Of a stretch of 64,000 nt of DNA, positions 9,953 to 20,828 are shown piece by piece (the first letter of the stretch is position 1; each line of letters starts with the position of its first letter). A program made the translations under genes and the position numbers. Origin of the DNA: Gilliamella apicola (GTDB lineage Bacteria > Pseudomonadota > Gammaproteobacteria > Enterobacterales > Orbaceae); assembly GCF_003202915.1 (NCBI RefSeq), contig NZ_QGLP01000005.1:598721-662720 (forward strand). Direction: 5' to 3'. Under the pieces are notes generated by a model, which was given only the letters and a program-made list of their open reading frames with translations, searched no databases and had not been told where the DNA came from.

Positions 9953-9987
9953 ATGGCTAATAATTATTTATTAGCCATATTTTTTTC
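9953..9987 (+). terminator. Intrinsic terminator of the hydrolase-transporter operon
   Basis: A 10-bp perfect stem, ATGGCTAATA/TATTAGCCAT (9953-9962 and 9969-9978), has a six-base loop. It is followed on the + strand by a run of T at 9980-9986. It overlaps the last codons of the convergent LacI-fusion gene. Confidence 0.8.
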
Positions 9988-12132
9988 AATTTCACAATTG
10001 ATCAACTCAATGACTTGCTTTGAGCTATATTGACTGGTGATCCATTGTGTTAGATGTTTACCGATAATGTTTTCCATCAACCTTAAATTAACCGCGTTCC
10101 CTGTCATGCTATTTTCCCGAATTCCATTGGCATATTGTTGTTGTACCACTGGTAACCATGGATAACTGTTAATAATTCGATGATTTTGAAAAATAGTATT
10201 TTGAGCAGTGGCCCCCCCAAGTAGCGCTATTTGTTCGCTAATTTCACTGGAATAAAGCCAATTGAAAAAAGTTTTTACTTGTTCGTCTTTAGAGCTGTAT
10301 TTTGATATTCCTAGAGAACCACCACCAAATAGTGACTTTTTGCCAGGTACTTTGGCATACCCAACTAAAGGCAAAATATTACGATGATTGATATAGCTAA
10401 ATAAATTCATATAAACAATTAACATGGCTAGTTTACCTTGTTCAAATAAATTTACCGACTCTTGCCACCAAGTTGATTGTATATTTTTAGCTACATTTAT
10501 AAATGATCGCATCTGATTCAAGGTGGTTAGTGCAATAGCTGGATTTAAACCAAACTGATTAGAATTGATTAACTTTCCACCTTGAGAATAGTAACGAACT
10601 AAAAACTCAGATGCGATAAGTTCATAATTACCAAGAGTAATACAACTGCCAAACTCTACATGGGATTCTGGATTTTGTTCTCGATTAAAAAAAGTTGCAA
10701 TTTGGTCAAACTCTTTAAAGCTTTTAGGAATATTAAGATGTTGTCGATATGTTTCATAATAAGCCCGTTTAATTAATGGATCATTAAATAAATCTTTGCG
10801 ATAAAAAAGCATCTGTACACTAGGATCAAAAGGAATAGCATAAGTGATATCATTCACAAAACTAAATCGCTCAACAATTTCAGGAGGATATTTTGTTAAT
10901 AGCTGGTTTAAGTTAATATCTAAGTTGGTTAAGGGTTTGAATACCGACGGTGCAAACCATGGTAATCCGGCCATATCAATTCGAATAATATCAATTTGCT
11001 GATGCTGTTCAAGTTGATTAAGAATAGGATATATTTCATCGAAAGGTTTTATTATTAAGTTAACATCAATGCCACTCATCTTTTTAAAATGAGGCAATAG
11101 TTTTTTAACTGCTTGGGTTGATGGACTAGGTAATATCAAAAAGTTAATGGTTTGTGAATGTTTAGTGATATTATCAGAACCTGAGTCAGGTAATAATGAG
11201 AATCCTTTATTCTCAAGCTGGTTAATCTTTTTTCCATCTATCAACTTAATAATTTGCTCACTTAATATGCCATAATTCATATGGTATTGGTAAATGTTAT
11301 CTTCATAAAAAAAACTATTATTGGTTAATGTATAAATTGCAGGGCAAGATTGTAGACTACCAAAATAATTTGCATTGCGTACAAAATGAGCTCGATCCAT
11401 ATCCATGGTGATAATAGCATCATAATTAACCTGCTCGTCTGCAAAAAAACTAAAGGCTAAGTTATAGGTACCGTTAGAAGGTTTTGAGGTAATGTTATTC
11501 AGGGTTATATCGTAATGCTGTTCTTTGAAGGTATTTTGTAAACCTTTTTTGAAGGTTTGAATATGAGTATAATGCTCTGAATTACTAAATAAACCAATGT
11601 GACGATACGATTTTTTCATTAACTCTTTAGCAATATCTTGCCCGGCTTTTTCATAATCAAGGGATACAAACTGTTGTGCGGATGAAGGTTTTCGATATAC
11701 AAAGATGATTTTTTCTTTTGGTAATTTAACTTTTTGGTAATAGTCATTAGCATCGGATAATGAGCTAACTACTATAATGGCGTGATCACGTTTGGCCGCT
11801 ACCTTGTGTATTAATTGTAATTCAAGTTCTTTAGAATCATAAGTAAGGTAAAGGGAAAGTTCATACCCTTGTCGGTTAGCTTGACTAAATAGACCATCAT
11901 ATAAATTGCTATACTGTTCTGAAGTAATATTCGGCAGAATTACCGATATAGATTTGGTTGAACCCTCTTTCAAAATTTTGGCTGATAAATTGATTTGATA
12001 GCCTAGTTGTTGAATCGCTTGTTCAACCAATTTAATTTTTTTTACACTAACATTGCCACGGTCGTTAAGTACATTTGAAACCGTACCATGAGATACCCCA
12101 GCAAGTTTCGCTATATCTTTGATCGTCGCCAC
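9964..12132 (-). CDS. LacI-family regulator fused to an extracellular solute-binding-protein domain
   Basis: This is a 722-residue transcription regulator, about twice the usual LacI length. Residues 1-55 form a LacI helix-turn-helix (IKDIAKLAGVSHGTVSNVLN). Residues about 60-310 look like the periplasmic-binding-protein-type ligand domain (ISVILPNITSEQYSNLYDGL). From about 330 a second ligand-binding module begins, resembling family 1 sugar ABC solute-binding proteins: PSPSTQAVKKLLPHFKKMSG, then SVQMLFYRKDLFNDP, and WQESVNLFEQGKLAML. There is no signal peptide, so the binding-protein part must work in the cytoplasm as a second sensor. It converges on the MBL/MFS operon, whose promoter carries a LacI-type palindrome. 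No similar palindrome was seen before its own start. Confidence 0.85.
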   Translation of the reverse strand: MATIKDIAKLAGVSHGTVSNVLNDRGNVSVKKIKLVEQAIQQLGYQINLSAKILKEGSTKSISVILPNITSEQYSNLYDGLFSQANRQGYELSLYLTYDSKELELQLIHKVAAKRDHAIIVVSSLSDANDYYQKVKLPKEKIIFVYRKPSSAQQFVSLDYEKAGQDIAKELMKKSYRHIGLFSNSEHYTHIQTFKKGLQNTFKEQHYDITLNNITSKPSNGTYNLAFSFFADEQVNYDAIITMDMDRAHFVRNANYFGSLQSCPAIYTLTNNSFFYEDNIYQYHMNYGILSEQIIKLIDGKKINQLENKGFSLLPDSGSDNITKHSQTINFLILPSPSTQAVKKLLPHFKKMSGIDVNLIIKPFDEIYPILNQLEQHQQIDIIRIDMAGLPWFAPSVFKPLTNLDINLNQLLTKYPPEIVERFSFVNDITYAIPFDPSVQMLFYRKDLFNDPLIKRAYYETYRQHLNIPKSFKEFDQIATFFNREQNPESHVEFGSCITLGNYELIASEFLVRYYSQGGKLINSNQFGLNPAIALTTLNQMRSFINVAKNIQSTWWQESVNLFEQGKLAMLIVYMNLFSYINHRNILPLVGYAKVPGKKSLFGGGSLGISKYSSKDEQVKTFFNWLYSSEISEQIALLGGATAQNTIFQNHRIINSYPWLPVVQQQYANGIRENSMTGNAVNLRLMENIIGKHLTQWITSQYSSKQVIELINCEIEKNMANK

Positions 12133-12204
12133 TAATTATTAAACTCCATAAGTTTTTCTCATCAATCAAATCAACAACATTAATTAAGAATAGATTTGGA
12201 CTAA

Positions 12205-15045
12205 TTATGATTTAAGCCATTTTAACCAACTTTGGTTAACAATCTGCTTTTCTGATTTAAAACAGGAATCATCAACAGTGCTAGGTAAAAGTTGTAATGA
12301 TAATTGATGTATTTCATTACGCATATCAATATAAGCTTTAGTCAGTTGCTCTGCTTCTTGACTGTCCATAATTTGATAATTTGCCGCTAACTCAAGAATT
12401 CGTACGTTATCACTCCATGTGGTCATTTTAGGGTATTGATGCGCATAGTTTAGTACCAAATATTGAGATAAGAATTCAATATCACCAATCCCGCCTTCAT
12501 CAATTTTCAAATTAAATCGATGAGATCCACCAGTACCTAAATGGGTTCGCATCTTTTCACGCATCTCTCGGACTTCGGTTTTTAAAACATTTTCTTCACG
12601 TTTTTTACATAAAACATCATGTCTGATTTGGTTAAAGCGTTTAATAAGATCTATTTCACCATAAACAGCTCTTGCTCGAACCAGTGCTTGATGCTCCCAT
12701 GTCCAAGCTTCATGCATTTGGTAGTCATAAAATGCGCTTAAACTACAGGCTAATAATCCTGCATCCCCTTGTGGACGTAAACGAACATCAACTTCATAAA
12801 GAATACCAAAGCTTGTACGGACATTAAATAGGTGAATGATTCGCTGCACCAATCGCAAGTAAAATTGGCGGCTATCAATTTGTTTATCCCCATTGGTCAT
12901 GCTATCGGCTGGACAGTCGTGAAGAAATACCAGATCTAAATCAGAACCATATCCTAATTCTAAGCCGCCTAATTTACCGTAAGCGATAATAACTAAGCCT
13001 TTTTGATTATCGGTTAAATGTGCGGGTATTCCATAACGAGCAACCATTTGATTCCACGCCATTTGAACGACAAAATCAAGCAGTGATTCAGCAACATAGG
13101 TTAAATGATCACTGACTTTCATGGTATTTAAAACTTGTTCAACATCAGCCGCCGCTATGTGCAGTAGTTGCATCTGTTTGAACTGCCTTAATGCCTCAAG
13201 TTGTTGTTCTTCATCATCAACTTGAATCCTTAGTAAATATTGATAAAGTTCACTTTTGTATTCATTAGGTGCAACAGTTTGATAAAGTGAGTTAATATCT
13301 ATTAGTTCATCTAATAGTATTGGATAATGTGCAAGTTGTTCACTAATCATTGGCGAAGCACTACATAATCGAATTAGTTGCTTCAATGCAGTTGGGTATT
13401 CAAGCAGTAATTCTAAATACGTAGTTCTACTAACAATATTAACCAATAGCGGTAAAATCCGCGACAATACGATTAGCGTATGCTTATCATTACAAACCAA
13501 TTCCAGTAATCTTGGCATTAGCTGATCAAGGATTTCTCGTCCGCGAACACCAATCGTCCTTTTACCTATATCATTACGAAATTGGCAAAGCATCTGATAG
13601 AGCTTTTCAGCATCATCATGTGCATAGTTGGATAAGACCGAAGTAACATCACTTAATTGTAAATCAGGAACCCAAAGCTCAGCATATTGGTCGTTGTTTG
13701 CGTTGTGTGCTGTTTCTATTGATTCCTCACCGATAAGCTGATTGAATATTTGTCGAGTAAATTGCATTCTTCTAGTGAGTTCCGTTACAAATTCGTTCCA
13801 GTTACTAAAATTCATGCCGATTGCTAAACGTATTTGGTCTAATTCATCTTCTGGTAAAGTTTGGGTTTGCTCATCATGTATCGCTTGTAATAGGTTTTCA
13901 CAGCGACGTAAGAAGAAGTAGTTTTCTCGTAACGTATTTACTTCGTTAACATTAAGTAGGGATTCTTGTTCTATCACCTGTAGAGCCGTTAATATGGAAC
14001 GAGTTTGTAAACCAACAACTCGGCCACCGCGAATAAGTTGAAAAACTTGTACGATAAACTCTATTTCACGAATACCACCTGCCCCAAGTTTGATATTATT
14101 GGTTAAACCTCGACGACGAACTTCGCGTTCAATCATGCTTTTCATATTGCGCAATGATTGTAATACACTGAAATCAATATAACGACGGTAAACAAAAGGT
14201 TTTAGCATTTGGTAGAGTTCTTTGATGTAAGGATCTTGCTGATCGCCGAGTATTTTCGCTTTTACCATAGCGTAACGTTCCCAGTCTCTCCCCTGTTCTT
14301 GATAATAGTCTTCCATCGCGGAAAAACTCAAGACGAGCGGACCGCCATCGCCAAGCGGACGTAAACGCATATCAACGCGGTAAACAAAACCATCTTCGGT
14401 AATTTGGTCTAAAGCTTTTATTAGACGTTGTCCCAAGCGGGTAAAAAAGACAGCATTGTCTAATTCTCGCCGGCCACCTTGTGTTTGACCATGCTCAGGA
14501 TAGGTAAAAATAAGATCAATATCGGAGGAAAAATTAAGTTCTCCACCACCTAATTTCCCCATACCTAGGATGAGTAATGGCTGAGCTTGTCCCTGTGAAT
14601 TATAGGGAGTTCCCCATTCTTTACAACTTAGTTCATAAAGCCAATCTCTTGCAGTGACAATAATCACCTCAGCTAAGTGAGTAAGTTGCAATAAAATTTG
14701 CTCATCGCTACTTGTGCGGGTTAATTGTGACCATTCGAGTCTTAGCAAAATATAGCGCCTAAATAATCTTAACGCTTTCATCAATGCTAATTCATCAAAT
14801 ATTGATGCTAATTTTTCAATTAACCACGGTTGATAGTAATTTCTTTCATCAGCTTGCGGGGGATTGTTAACAATGTCTGTCAGCCACTCGGGATAGCGAT
14901 AAACAGCATCAACAATAAAATCACTTTGCAGCAAAATATCAAGGTTATCGAACACCTCTTTTGTATTACATTGTGATAATTGGGAGATAATTTTCTGCTT
15001 TTGCTGAGCAATTAATGGTGAAGCTAGCGATATAGGCTGAGACAT
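12205..15045 (-). CDS. glnE: Glutamine synthetase adenylyltransferase/deadenylase
   Basis: GlnE adenylates and deadenylates glutamine synthetase in response to PII and glutamine. Starting at ATG 15045 the protein is 946 residues, the same as E. coli; a GTG nine bases upstream is an alternative. Two nucleotidyltransferase domains are visible: the N-terminal deadenylase ([20 protein letters not shown]) and the C-terminal adenylase ([19 protein letters not shown]). Each is followed by a GlnE helical segment. In E. coli ygiF precedes glnE directly; here an extra membrane-protein gene and about 260 bp lie between. An 11-bp inverted repeat with a 16-base loop (15240-15277) is in that leader. Confidence 0.96.
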   Translation of the reverse strand: MSQPISLASPLIAQQKQKIISQLSQCNTKEVFDNLDILLQSDFIVDAVYRYPEWLTDIVNNPPQADERNYYQPWLIEKLASIFDELALMKALRLFRRYILLRLEWSQLTRTSSDEQILLQLTHLAEVIIVTARDWLYELSCKEWGTPYNSQGQAQPLLILGMGKLGGGELNFSSDIDLIFTYPEHGQTQGGRRELDNAVFFTRLGQRLIKALDQITEDGFVYRVDMRLRPLGDGGPLVLSFSAMEDYYQEQGRDWERYAMVKAKILGDQQDPYIKELYQMLKPFVYRRYIDFSVLQSLRNMKSMIEREVRRRGLTNNIKLGAGGIREIEFIVQVFQLIRGGRVVGLQTRSILTALQVIEQESLLNVNEVNTLRENYFFLRRCENLLQAIHDEQTQTLPEDELDQIRLAIGMNFSNWNEFVTELTRRMQFTRQIFNQLIGEESIETAHNANNDQYAELWVPDLQLSDVTSVLSNYAHDDAEKLYQMLCQFRNDIGKRTIGVRGREILDQLMPRLLELVCNDKHTLIVLSRILPLLVNIVSRTTYLELLLEYPTALKQLIRLCSASPMISEQLAHYPILLDELIDINSLYQTVAPNEYKSELYQYLLRIQVDDEEQQLEALRQFKQMQLLHIAAADVEQVLNTMKVSDHLTYVAESLLDFVVQMAWNQMVARYGIPAHLTDNQKGLVIIAYGKLGGLELGYGSDLDLVFLHDCPADSMTNGDKQIDSRQFYLRLVQRIIHLFNVRTSFGILYEVDVRLRPQGDAGLLACSLSAFYDYQMHEAWTWEHQALVRARAVYGEIDLIKRFNQIRHDVLCKKREENVLKTEVREMREKMRTHLGTGGSHRFNLKIDEGGIGDIEFLSQYLVLNYAHQYPKMTTWSDNVRILELAANYQIMDSQEAEQLTKAYIDMRNEIHQLSLQLLPSTVDDSCFKSEKQIVNQSWLKWLKS

Positions 15046-15303
15046 AATAAGCACTCACTTAAAATAGTTACATGTTGATGAAATCACCTAATTAACTATT
15101 ATAAATGACTTTTTAAGTTCACCTATCTTTTTATTAAACAAATCGCGAAAAACAATATTGATATTTTTCTGCAATCTGTTTACCGATAAAACTATAGCAG
15201 CTGACTATCGTTAGGTCTTATATTGCTTGTTTACCTTATCATTGTTATTGTTTATATCGTAACGGCCAATAACAATGTTATATTCTTTGATTCGAATAGC
15301 GGG

Positions 15304-16260
15304 TTAATGTTTATCAAAAAACAGCTTTGTCATCTTTCTTACCAATAGACAACTTGAAATCAACAAAGTAATTAAAAACATCCATAAGTAAAACAATTCA
15401 AAAGTACTAGAGATAATATCGAATGGTAGGAGACTATAGATATAGTTGTAAATGTATAGAATAAGTACTAATAAAAGGCAGTTTAATATAAAGGTAATAA
15501 GCGAACTAAAAATTACCTTTTTTATGACCAAAATTTCTGTTACCGCTTTAAAGCATTTTCTTAGCAAGAAATAACCAACTAAATTTACTATTGATAAAAA
15601 TATAGCTAATAAGACTATAGAGAAAATCAGGTTACTTAAACCGTAATACATATCATTGAAAAGCAATAAATATGACATGGTTATAAAGTAACAGTTATAA
15701 AAACAGATGAATAACCCCATATGTAACTTTTGACTCTCTGTTTGAGTTAATATGATTTCGTTACAGATATAATTTTTTTTGAATAACCTAATACTAAGAT
15801 AAGTACAAAGTGTTATAAAAAAATAGATAATGAGATATTCAATTAGATGAAATATATCTTGAGAAAAATTATAGTAATAATTGATATTTAAAAATCTTAG
15901 TTTAGACACAATCCAATCATAACTATAAGAGTAGAAACTCCAGCGAAAAACCATATCGCTTAATACAATAAATATGGCAATTAAAAAGGTATTAATAATG
16001 TTTTTCTGATTAATTATGGTAATGGAATACTGATTAAATGTTATTGTGGAAATAATAAAAAGAATTATTGAATTAGGTATTTGAATTAAAAAATTGATTA
16101 AAACTTGCTTAACAATTTTCAAGCCAATTTGATAAGTCGTACTATCTGATAATATAAAATCGTTATCAAATCCAGTAAGATAAATAACAGTAAAAACACT
16201 ATATAGTAACCAATAAAATACCACTAATAATAGTGGTAATTTGAAGAGGGTTGTTTTCAT
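15304..16260 (-). CDS. Unrecognised multi-pass membrane protein
   Basis: I do not recognise this 318-residue protein. It is very hydrophobic and AT-rich, with about seven or eight predicted membrane helices, many Tyr/Phe/Ile residues, and short loops with lysines. There is no obvious catalytic motif. The ATG at 16260 is 14 bp after the ygiF stop on the same strand, so it is probably co-transcribed with ygiF. It splits the usual ygiF-glnE pair. The composition suggests a lineage-specific gene inserted in a conserved operon. Confidence 0.7.
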   Translation of the reverse strand: MKTTLFKLPLLLVVFYWLLYSVFTVIYLTGFDNDFILSDSTTYQIGLKIVKQVLINFLIQIPNSIILFIISTITFNQYSITIINQKNIINTFLIAIFIVLSDMVFRWSFYSYSYDWIVSKLRFLNINYYYNFSQDIFHLIEYLIIYFFITLCTYLSIRLFKKNYICNEIILTQTESQKLHMGLFICFYNCYFITMSYLLLFNDMYYGLSNLIFSIVLLAIFLSIVNLVGYFLLRKCFKAVTEILVIKKVIFSSLITFILNCLLLVLILYIYNYIYSLLPFDIISSTFELFYLWMFLITLLISSCLLVRKMTKLFFDKH

Positions 16261-16274
16261 TTTAATTCGTATAC

Positions 16275-17192
16275 CTATTTTTTATTTATTTCAGCCATTA
16301 ACATCAACTTGAACTTGGTATTCACCTCGCAATAAGCAAACTGTTTAATCGAGTCAATCAATGGTATCGCCATTTGCCACTGTTTAAATTCAGGCTCAAT
16401 TTGCAGATTTTGGTTAATCAGTATCTCGTTTATTTGAATAAGTAGCTGTTTATAAAAAATTAAATCATTATTTGCTAAAGCATATTCTTCATTTTGTTGC
16501 CAAAAGTTTAGTAGTCCTGCTAAATCTTGCTTAATTTGTGAAGAAAGAACAGTAGGAGTTAAGGTTAAGTTATCTAATAAACGATAGCCCCGAGAAGCCT
16601 TACTCTGAGAAAATAGATGTAAGTTAAAACGACTTAATTCGATTGCAAAGTTGAGCAAATCTTGTTTGTTGCCTTGTTTGATTTCTAACTCTACCTCTTG
16701 TATTGGCATAGATTGACTATTTAAGGTAATTTGCCCCAAATCTAAAGCAACTTCAATTTCGCTATTGGCAAATGAAATCAGCCAAGTTTGCCGCTTAAAA
16801 TTGGTGGTGAAAAGTGGTTTTAACGGCGTTAATCCATTAGGTAATGCCTCTTTCGGTAGGACACTTAAATCGAGCTTATCATTAGGTAAAGGTTGGTTAA
16901 TTTCAATGCGTTCATGTAATCCACCTATAGAATTACCTTTTGACTTCAATGTAATTTCAAAACACTTACTTTGCTCAGTTTCTGTAGTTCGAATTCGAAG
17001 ACCACAACCATTAAGTCGTAAAAAATGATCTTCTGTATCGTAATAAGTGTTAGTCAGATTTAATTGATTAACCAAATGTTGTTGTGATGAAAACTCGGCT
17101 TCATCACAACAAACCCATTGATCTAAATAATTTTGTAACTGCTCTATATCACTTTGATTGATTTGAAACTTTAATTCAATTTCGTTACTCAT
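16275..17192 (-). CDS. ygiF: CYTH-domain inorganic triphosphatase YgiF, short form
   Basis: This is a CYTH-domain phosphohydrolase that in E. coli hydrolyses inorganic triphosphate. The N terminus shows the ExExK signature (EIELKF), and the tunnel-fold charged strands continue to about residue 200 (LRIRTTE, GGLHERIE, EVELEIKQG, KASRGYRLL). E. coli YgiF has about 433 residues with a complete C-terminal CHAD domain; this one stops at 305. It keeps only a reduced helical remainder without the usual histidine-rich CHAD pattern. The order ygiF to glnE is conserved apart from the inserted membrane gene. Confidence 0.85.
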   Translation of the reverse strand: MSNEIELKFQINQSDIEQLQNYLDQWVCCDEAEFSSQQHLVNQLNLTNTYYDTEDHFLRLNGCGLRIRTTETEQSKCFEITLKSKGNSIGGLHERIEINQPLPNDKLDLSVLPKEALPNGLTPLKPLFTTNFKRQTWLISFANSEIEVALDLGQITLNSQSMPIQEVELEIKQGNKQDLLNFAIELSRFNLHLFSQSKASRGYRLLDNLTLTPTVLSSQIKQDLAGLLNFWQQNEEYALANNDLIFYKQLLIQINEILINQNLQIEPEFKQWQMAIPLIDSIKQFAYCEVNTKFKLMLMAEINKK

Positions 17193-17256
17193 TTGTCTGT
17201 TTTTTATCAGTTATTTTGCTATATGATATACTGATTAAGTTGATAAATATAGCCTG

Positions 17257-18990
17257 TCATGAAGTAACAGAGAATGTCTGTTTTTGTAAACTATAAAGCT
17301 TGGCAAATAAGCCATTTCTTTCCATTAATTCATGATAATTACCTTGTTCAACAATTAAACCTTTATCTAAGACAATAATATTATCCGCACCGATGATGGT
17401 TTTTAGGCGATGAGCAATAACAATCACGGTCCGATCTTTGACTAAATTAGCGATTGCTTCTTGAATATAAACCTCATTTTCTGGATCTAATGAAGCTGTA
17501 GCTTCATCAAGTAAAATGATTGGCGCATTTTTTAATAATGCTCTGGCTATTGAGATTCGTTGTCTTTCACCACCTGAAAGCTTACTACCGTTTTCACCGA
17601 TTAATGTATTCCAACCATCGGGTAATCGAGCTATAAGTTCGTCACATCGGGCTATTTTAGCTGCTAATTTAACTTCCTCATCACTAGCATTATGCTTACC
17701 AATTCGAATATTATTCATGATGGTATCATCAAATAGTACTACCTGTTGAAAAACAAAGGCCATTGAGTGCATCAAGGTTTCAGGATCAATCTGTTTAATA
17801 TCCTGATTACCAATGGTAATTTTACCGGAATTGACATCCCAGAAACGAGCGATCAATTGCAATAAGGTACTTTTACCGCTACCTGATGGTCCAACTAATG
17901 CCGTCATTTTACCTTCTGGAATAGTACAACTTAAATCATTGATAACACTGGCTTGGTTATAGGAAAAGTTAACATGGTCAAGATTAATAGAAAAATTGTC
18001 AAAAATTACATCATCTTTACCTTCCATGATTGATTCAGTTTGCAGACTCTTCATTCTGTCGATAGAGACAAGCATATAAAACAGTTCAGGTAATAATGTT
18101 AAAACCGATATCAAAGGACTATAAATCCGAGAACTAATAATGATAAAAGCAATAAAAGTAATTGGATCCAAACTACCGGTAACCATCAAATTAACTCCTA
18201 GGAGTACAACAATGCCTAAACCGACTTGCAATACCATGGTAGACAAGGTGACAATAATGCCGCCTATTCCTTCAAACTTTATTGATGCCCACATCATATT
18301 TTTAAGGGCCTTATCTAAGCGTTGGAATTTTTTACCACTTAAGCCGAATCCTTTTATAATCTTTATACCTTCAAGATATTCTTGAACTTCGCCTGATACA
18401 GCTAATTTGGATTGAACATGTTTTTCCCCTAATTTTTGCTCTAACCTTTTACCGACAACAACAATAATAATGGCAATCGGTAAAGTACAGAAAATAGCAC
18501 TAGCCATACGCCAATCATAAAATGCTAATAGACAACATGTTATAAAGCTACTTAATGAATAACCAATCAATTGTGGTATTACATGGCTAAGCATGTTTTC
18601 TATAACAGCACAGTCTCCCATGATATTAGCTGTGAGCTCTGAAAGATCTTTTCGATTGAAAAAGCTAAGTGGTAGTTTTCGAATCTTTTCAGCAACTTCA
18701 ATTCGGGTATTCGCTGCTTGACTAAAAGCATTAGTATAGGTCTTTTTATATTCTCTTTTATAACATAGTAAGAACAAAATTGCTGATACACCCCCTAAGC
18801 CAGCCATTATCCAGAGATAATAAATATTTACCGGTATTTGATTAGTTAATGGTTCAATTAACAGTATGATTATCTGTAATAAAATGATAAAAGGTAACAT
18901 TAATGATAAATTGGATATGCTACAAGCTATTATAGCTTGATTAAGATTTCTACTTTCGATATCAGACAACATTAAGATTTTTTTAAACAT
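17257..18990 (-). CDS. ABC half-transporter (TMD-NBD), second subunit of iron-linked pair
   Basis: This protein has an N-terminal six-helix exporter-type membrane domain and a C-terminal ATPase. The ATPase has Walker A GPSGSGKST, Q-loop FVFQQ, signature LSGGERQR, Walker B IILLDEAT and the H-loop in VIAHR. An open frame extends to 19020, but ATG 18990 has GAGGTGG six bases upstream and overlaps the previous stop by 8 bases, so it is chosen (577 residues). It probably forms a heterodimer with the upstream half-transporter. The pair resembles YbtP/YbtQ- or IrtA/IrtB-like transporters, exporter-fold systems that import ferric siderophores. That role is inferred, helped by the Fur-like site before the operon. 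Confidence 0.8.
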   Translation of the reverse strand: MFKKILMLSDIESRNLNQAIIACSISNLSLMLPFIILLQIIILLIEPLTNQIPVNIYYLWIMAGLGGVSAILFLLCYKREYKKTYTNAFSQAANTRIEVAEKIRKLPLSFFNRKDLSELTANIMGDCAVIENMLSHVIPQLIGYSLSSFITCCLLAFYDWRMASAIFCTLPIAIIIVVVGKRLEQKLGEKHVQSKLAVSGEVQEYLEGIKIIKGFGLSGKKFQRLDKALKNMMWASIKFEGIGGIIVTLSTMVLQVGLGIVVLLGVNLMVTGSLDPITFIAFIIISSRIYSPLISVLTLLPELFYMLVSIDRMKSLQTESIMEGKDDVIFDNFSINLDHVNFSYNQASVINDLSCTIPEGKMTALVGPSGSGKSTLLQLIARFWDVNSGKITIGNQDIKQIDPETLMHSMAFVFQQVVLFDDTIMNNIRIGKHNASDEEVKLAAKIARCDELIARLPDGWNTLIGENGSKLSGGERQRISIARALLKNAPIILLDEATASLDPENEVYIQEAIANLVKDRTVIVIAHRLKTIIGADNIIVLDKGLIVEQGNYHELMERNGLFAKLYSLQKQTFSVTS

Positions 18991-20809
18991 GTGCCACCTC
19001 ATCATTGCCACAAGAACCATCCATCTGCCAATCTAACGTTTGTTTATAGTATTGCCACATTTTGCAATAGGTTTGCTGACGATCAATGAGTTCGTCATGG
19101 GTTCCCTTTTCAACAAGGTTACCTTTATCTAATACTACAATCTGATCTGCATCTTTTATTGTCGATAAACGATGAGCAATCATAATAACGGTTTTACCTT
19201 CCATCAAAACTTTCAAGGCAAGTTGAATTTTATATTCGTTTTCCGGGTCAGCAAAAGAAGTCGCTTCATCTAAAATCAAGATAGGCGAATTTTTTAATAG
19301 TGCTCTGGCTATCGCTAAACGTTGCATTTCCCCTCCTGAAAGATGTATTCCTTTGGCGCCAATTACAGATTGATAGCCATCAGGCAATCTTTCAATAAAC
19401 TCGTGACATTGTGCAGCTTTAGCTGCGACAATAACTTCATCTAAACTGGCATCTGGTTTACCGATTTTAATATTATCTAGAATAGTTTGTTTAAAAAGAA
19501 AAACATCTTGAAACACAAAACTTACCAACGATAATAAATAATCACTTTTCATTTGCCTAATATCCACACCACCAATCGTTATTGAACCTTTATTTGGATC
19601 AAAAAAGCGAGGAATGAGTAAAGAAACTGTGCTTTTACCACTTCCCGACAGTCCAACTAGCGCGGTAGTGGTTCCTTGTTTGGCATCAAAAGAGATATTA
19701 TTCAATGCATTATTTTCTGGAGCATCACTTGCTTCATTTGTATCATAAGTGAAAGTAACCTCATTAAAACGAATATCATAATTATCGACTTCAAGGCCCA
19801 ATTCAGGTTCAACCAATGGCTTAGTATTTAAAATATTATCCATATTTTCAACACTTTTCACTGCTCTTTGTAAACCTTGTGAGACATACAAAAGTTTAAA
19901 AAATGGCGCTGGTAATGCCAATGAGAAGATTAAATAGAAAATAGAAGCCAAAATAAAATTTGCATAATTATCAGTCACACCTAATAACAAAATTATTACT
20001 GGAACAATAAAAAGATAAATGTTATTTAAGATAAGGATAAAAAATGCCATATGGTATTTGAAGCAATTAATAAACCTAAGGCAATATTGTTCATAGGCTT
20101 TGATTGATTCATAAAAACGTTTAAATGAGAAAAACGTTTGGTTAAAAGCTTTGACAACCGTTATTCCTCGAATATATTCCACTGATGCATTGCTCATATC
20201 AACAAGTCGCTTTTGAAACTCTTGCATATTGTTTTTGATACCTTTTCGACGGTAACCGCTGATTAACACAATATAGGCTAAGATTATTGGTACTAACGTT
20301 GCTAAGCCTAGACGCCAATCGAAAAAGGCTAAAATAATTAATATAATCACAGGTGTTGCAAATGATCCAATGATATCTGGTAATTGATGGGCAATAAAAA
20401 TCTCAATTTTTTCAATATCATCATCAACAATTTTTCGTAATTCTCCACTCGAATGTGCAGTATAAAATCCTAGTGGTAAACATGATAAATAACGAACAAA
20501 ATTATATTTTAAATGATAGAGAGTTTTAAACGCTGCAATATGTGAACAACAGAGTGCAAGAAAATTAAAAAAGATTGAAGAGGCTGCGGCAATAAAAGCC
20601 AACCAGCCATAACTAATGATAAGTTCACTATTTAATAGTTGATGATTTACCAAGGCCGTTATTATTTCGTAAACAATATAATAAACTGAAATAAAAGGAA
20701 TAAAAGCTGTCGCCACACTCAGGATTGAAAATAAACAAGATAAAATAATTATTATTTTATATCTAAATGTGAGTTGCCAAAGACGATAAGTGGGATTACT
20801 CGTTTTCAT
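18983..20809 (-). CDS. ABC half-transporter (TMD-NBD), first subunit of iron-linked pair
   Basis: This is a 608-residue exporter-fold ABC half-transporter. The membrane domain includes the SSGELRKIVDDDIEKIE coupling segment typical of the YbtP/IrtA-like branch. The ATPase has GLSGSGKST (Walker A), FVFQD, LSGGEMQR (signature), ILILDEAT (Walker B) and MIAHR. It is the first gene of a two-gene operon. Its ATG lies 19 bp from a Fur-box-like sequence that abuts a TATAAT. No siderophore synthesis or receptor gene is nearby, so metal-siderophore import is plausible but a drug/lipid exporter cannot be excluded. Confidence 0.8.
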   Translation of the reverse strand: MKTSNPTYRLWQLTFRYKIIIILSCLFSILSVATAFIPFISVYYIVYEIITALVNHQLLNSELIISYGWLAFIAAASSIFFNFLALCCSHIAAFKTLYHLKYNFVRYLSCLPLGFYTAHSSGELRKIVDDDIEKIEIFIAHQLPDIIGSFATPVIILIILAFFDWRLGLATLVPIILAYIVLISGYRRKGIKNNMQEFQKRLVDMSNASVEYIRGITVVKAFNQTFFSFKRFYESIKAYEQYCLRFINCFKYHMAFFILILNNIYLFIVPVIILLLGVTDNYANFILASIFYLIFSLALPAPFFKLLYVSQGLQRAVKSVENMDNILNTKPLVEPELGLEVDNYDIRFNEVTFTYDTNEASDAPENNALNNISFDAKQGTTTALVGLSGSGKSTVSLLIPRFFDPNKGSITIGGVDIRQMKSDYLLSLVSFVFQDVFLFKQTILDNIKIGKPDASLDEVIVAAKAAQCHEFIERLPDGYQSVIGAKGIHLSGGEMQRLAIARALLKNSPILILDEATSFADPENEYKIQLALKVLMEGKTVIMIAHRLSTIKDADQIVVLDKGNLVEKGTHDELIDRQQTYCKMWQYYKQTLDWQMDGSCGNDEVAHV

Positions 20810-20828
20810 TGAATGAATACTCCATATC

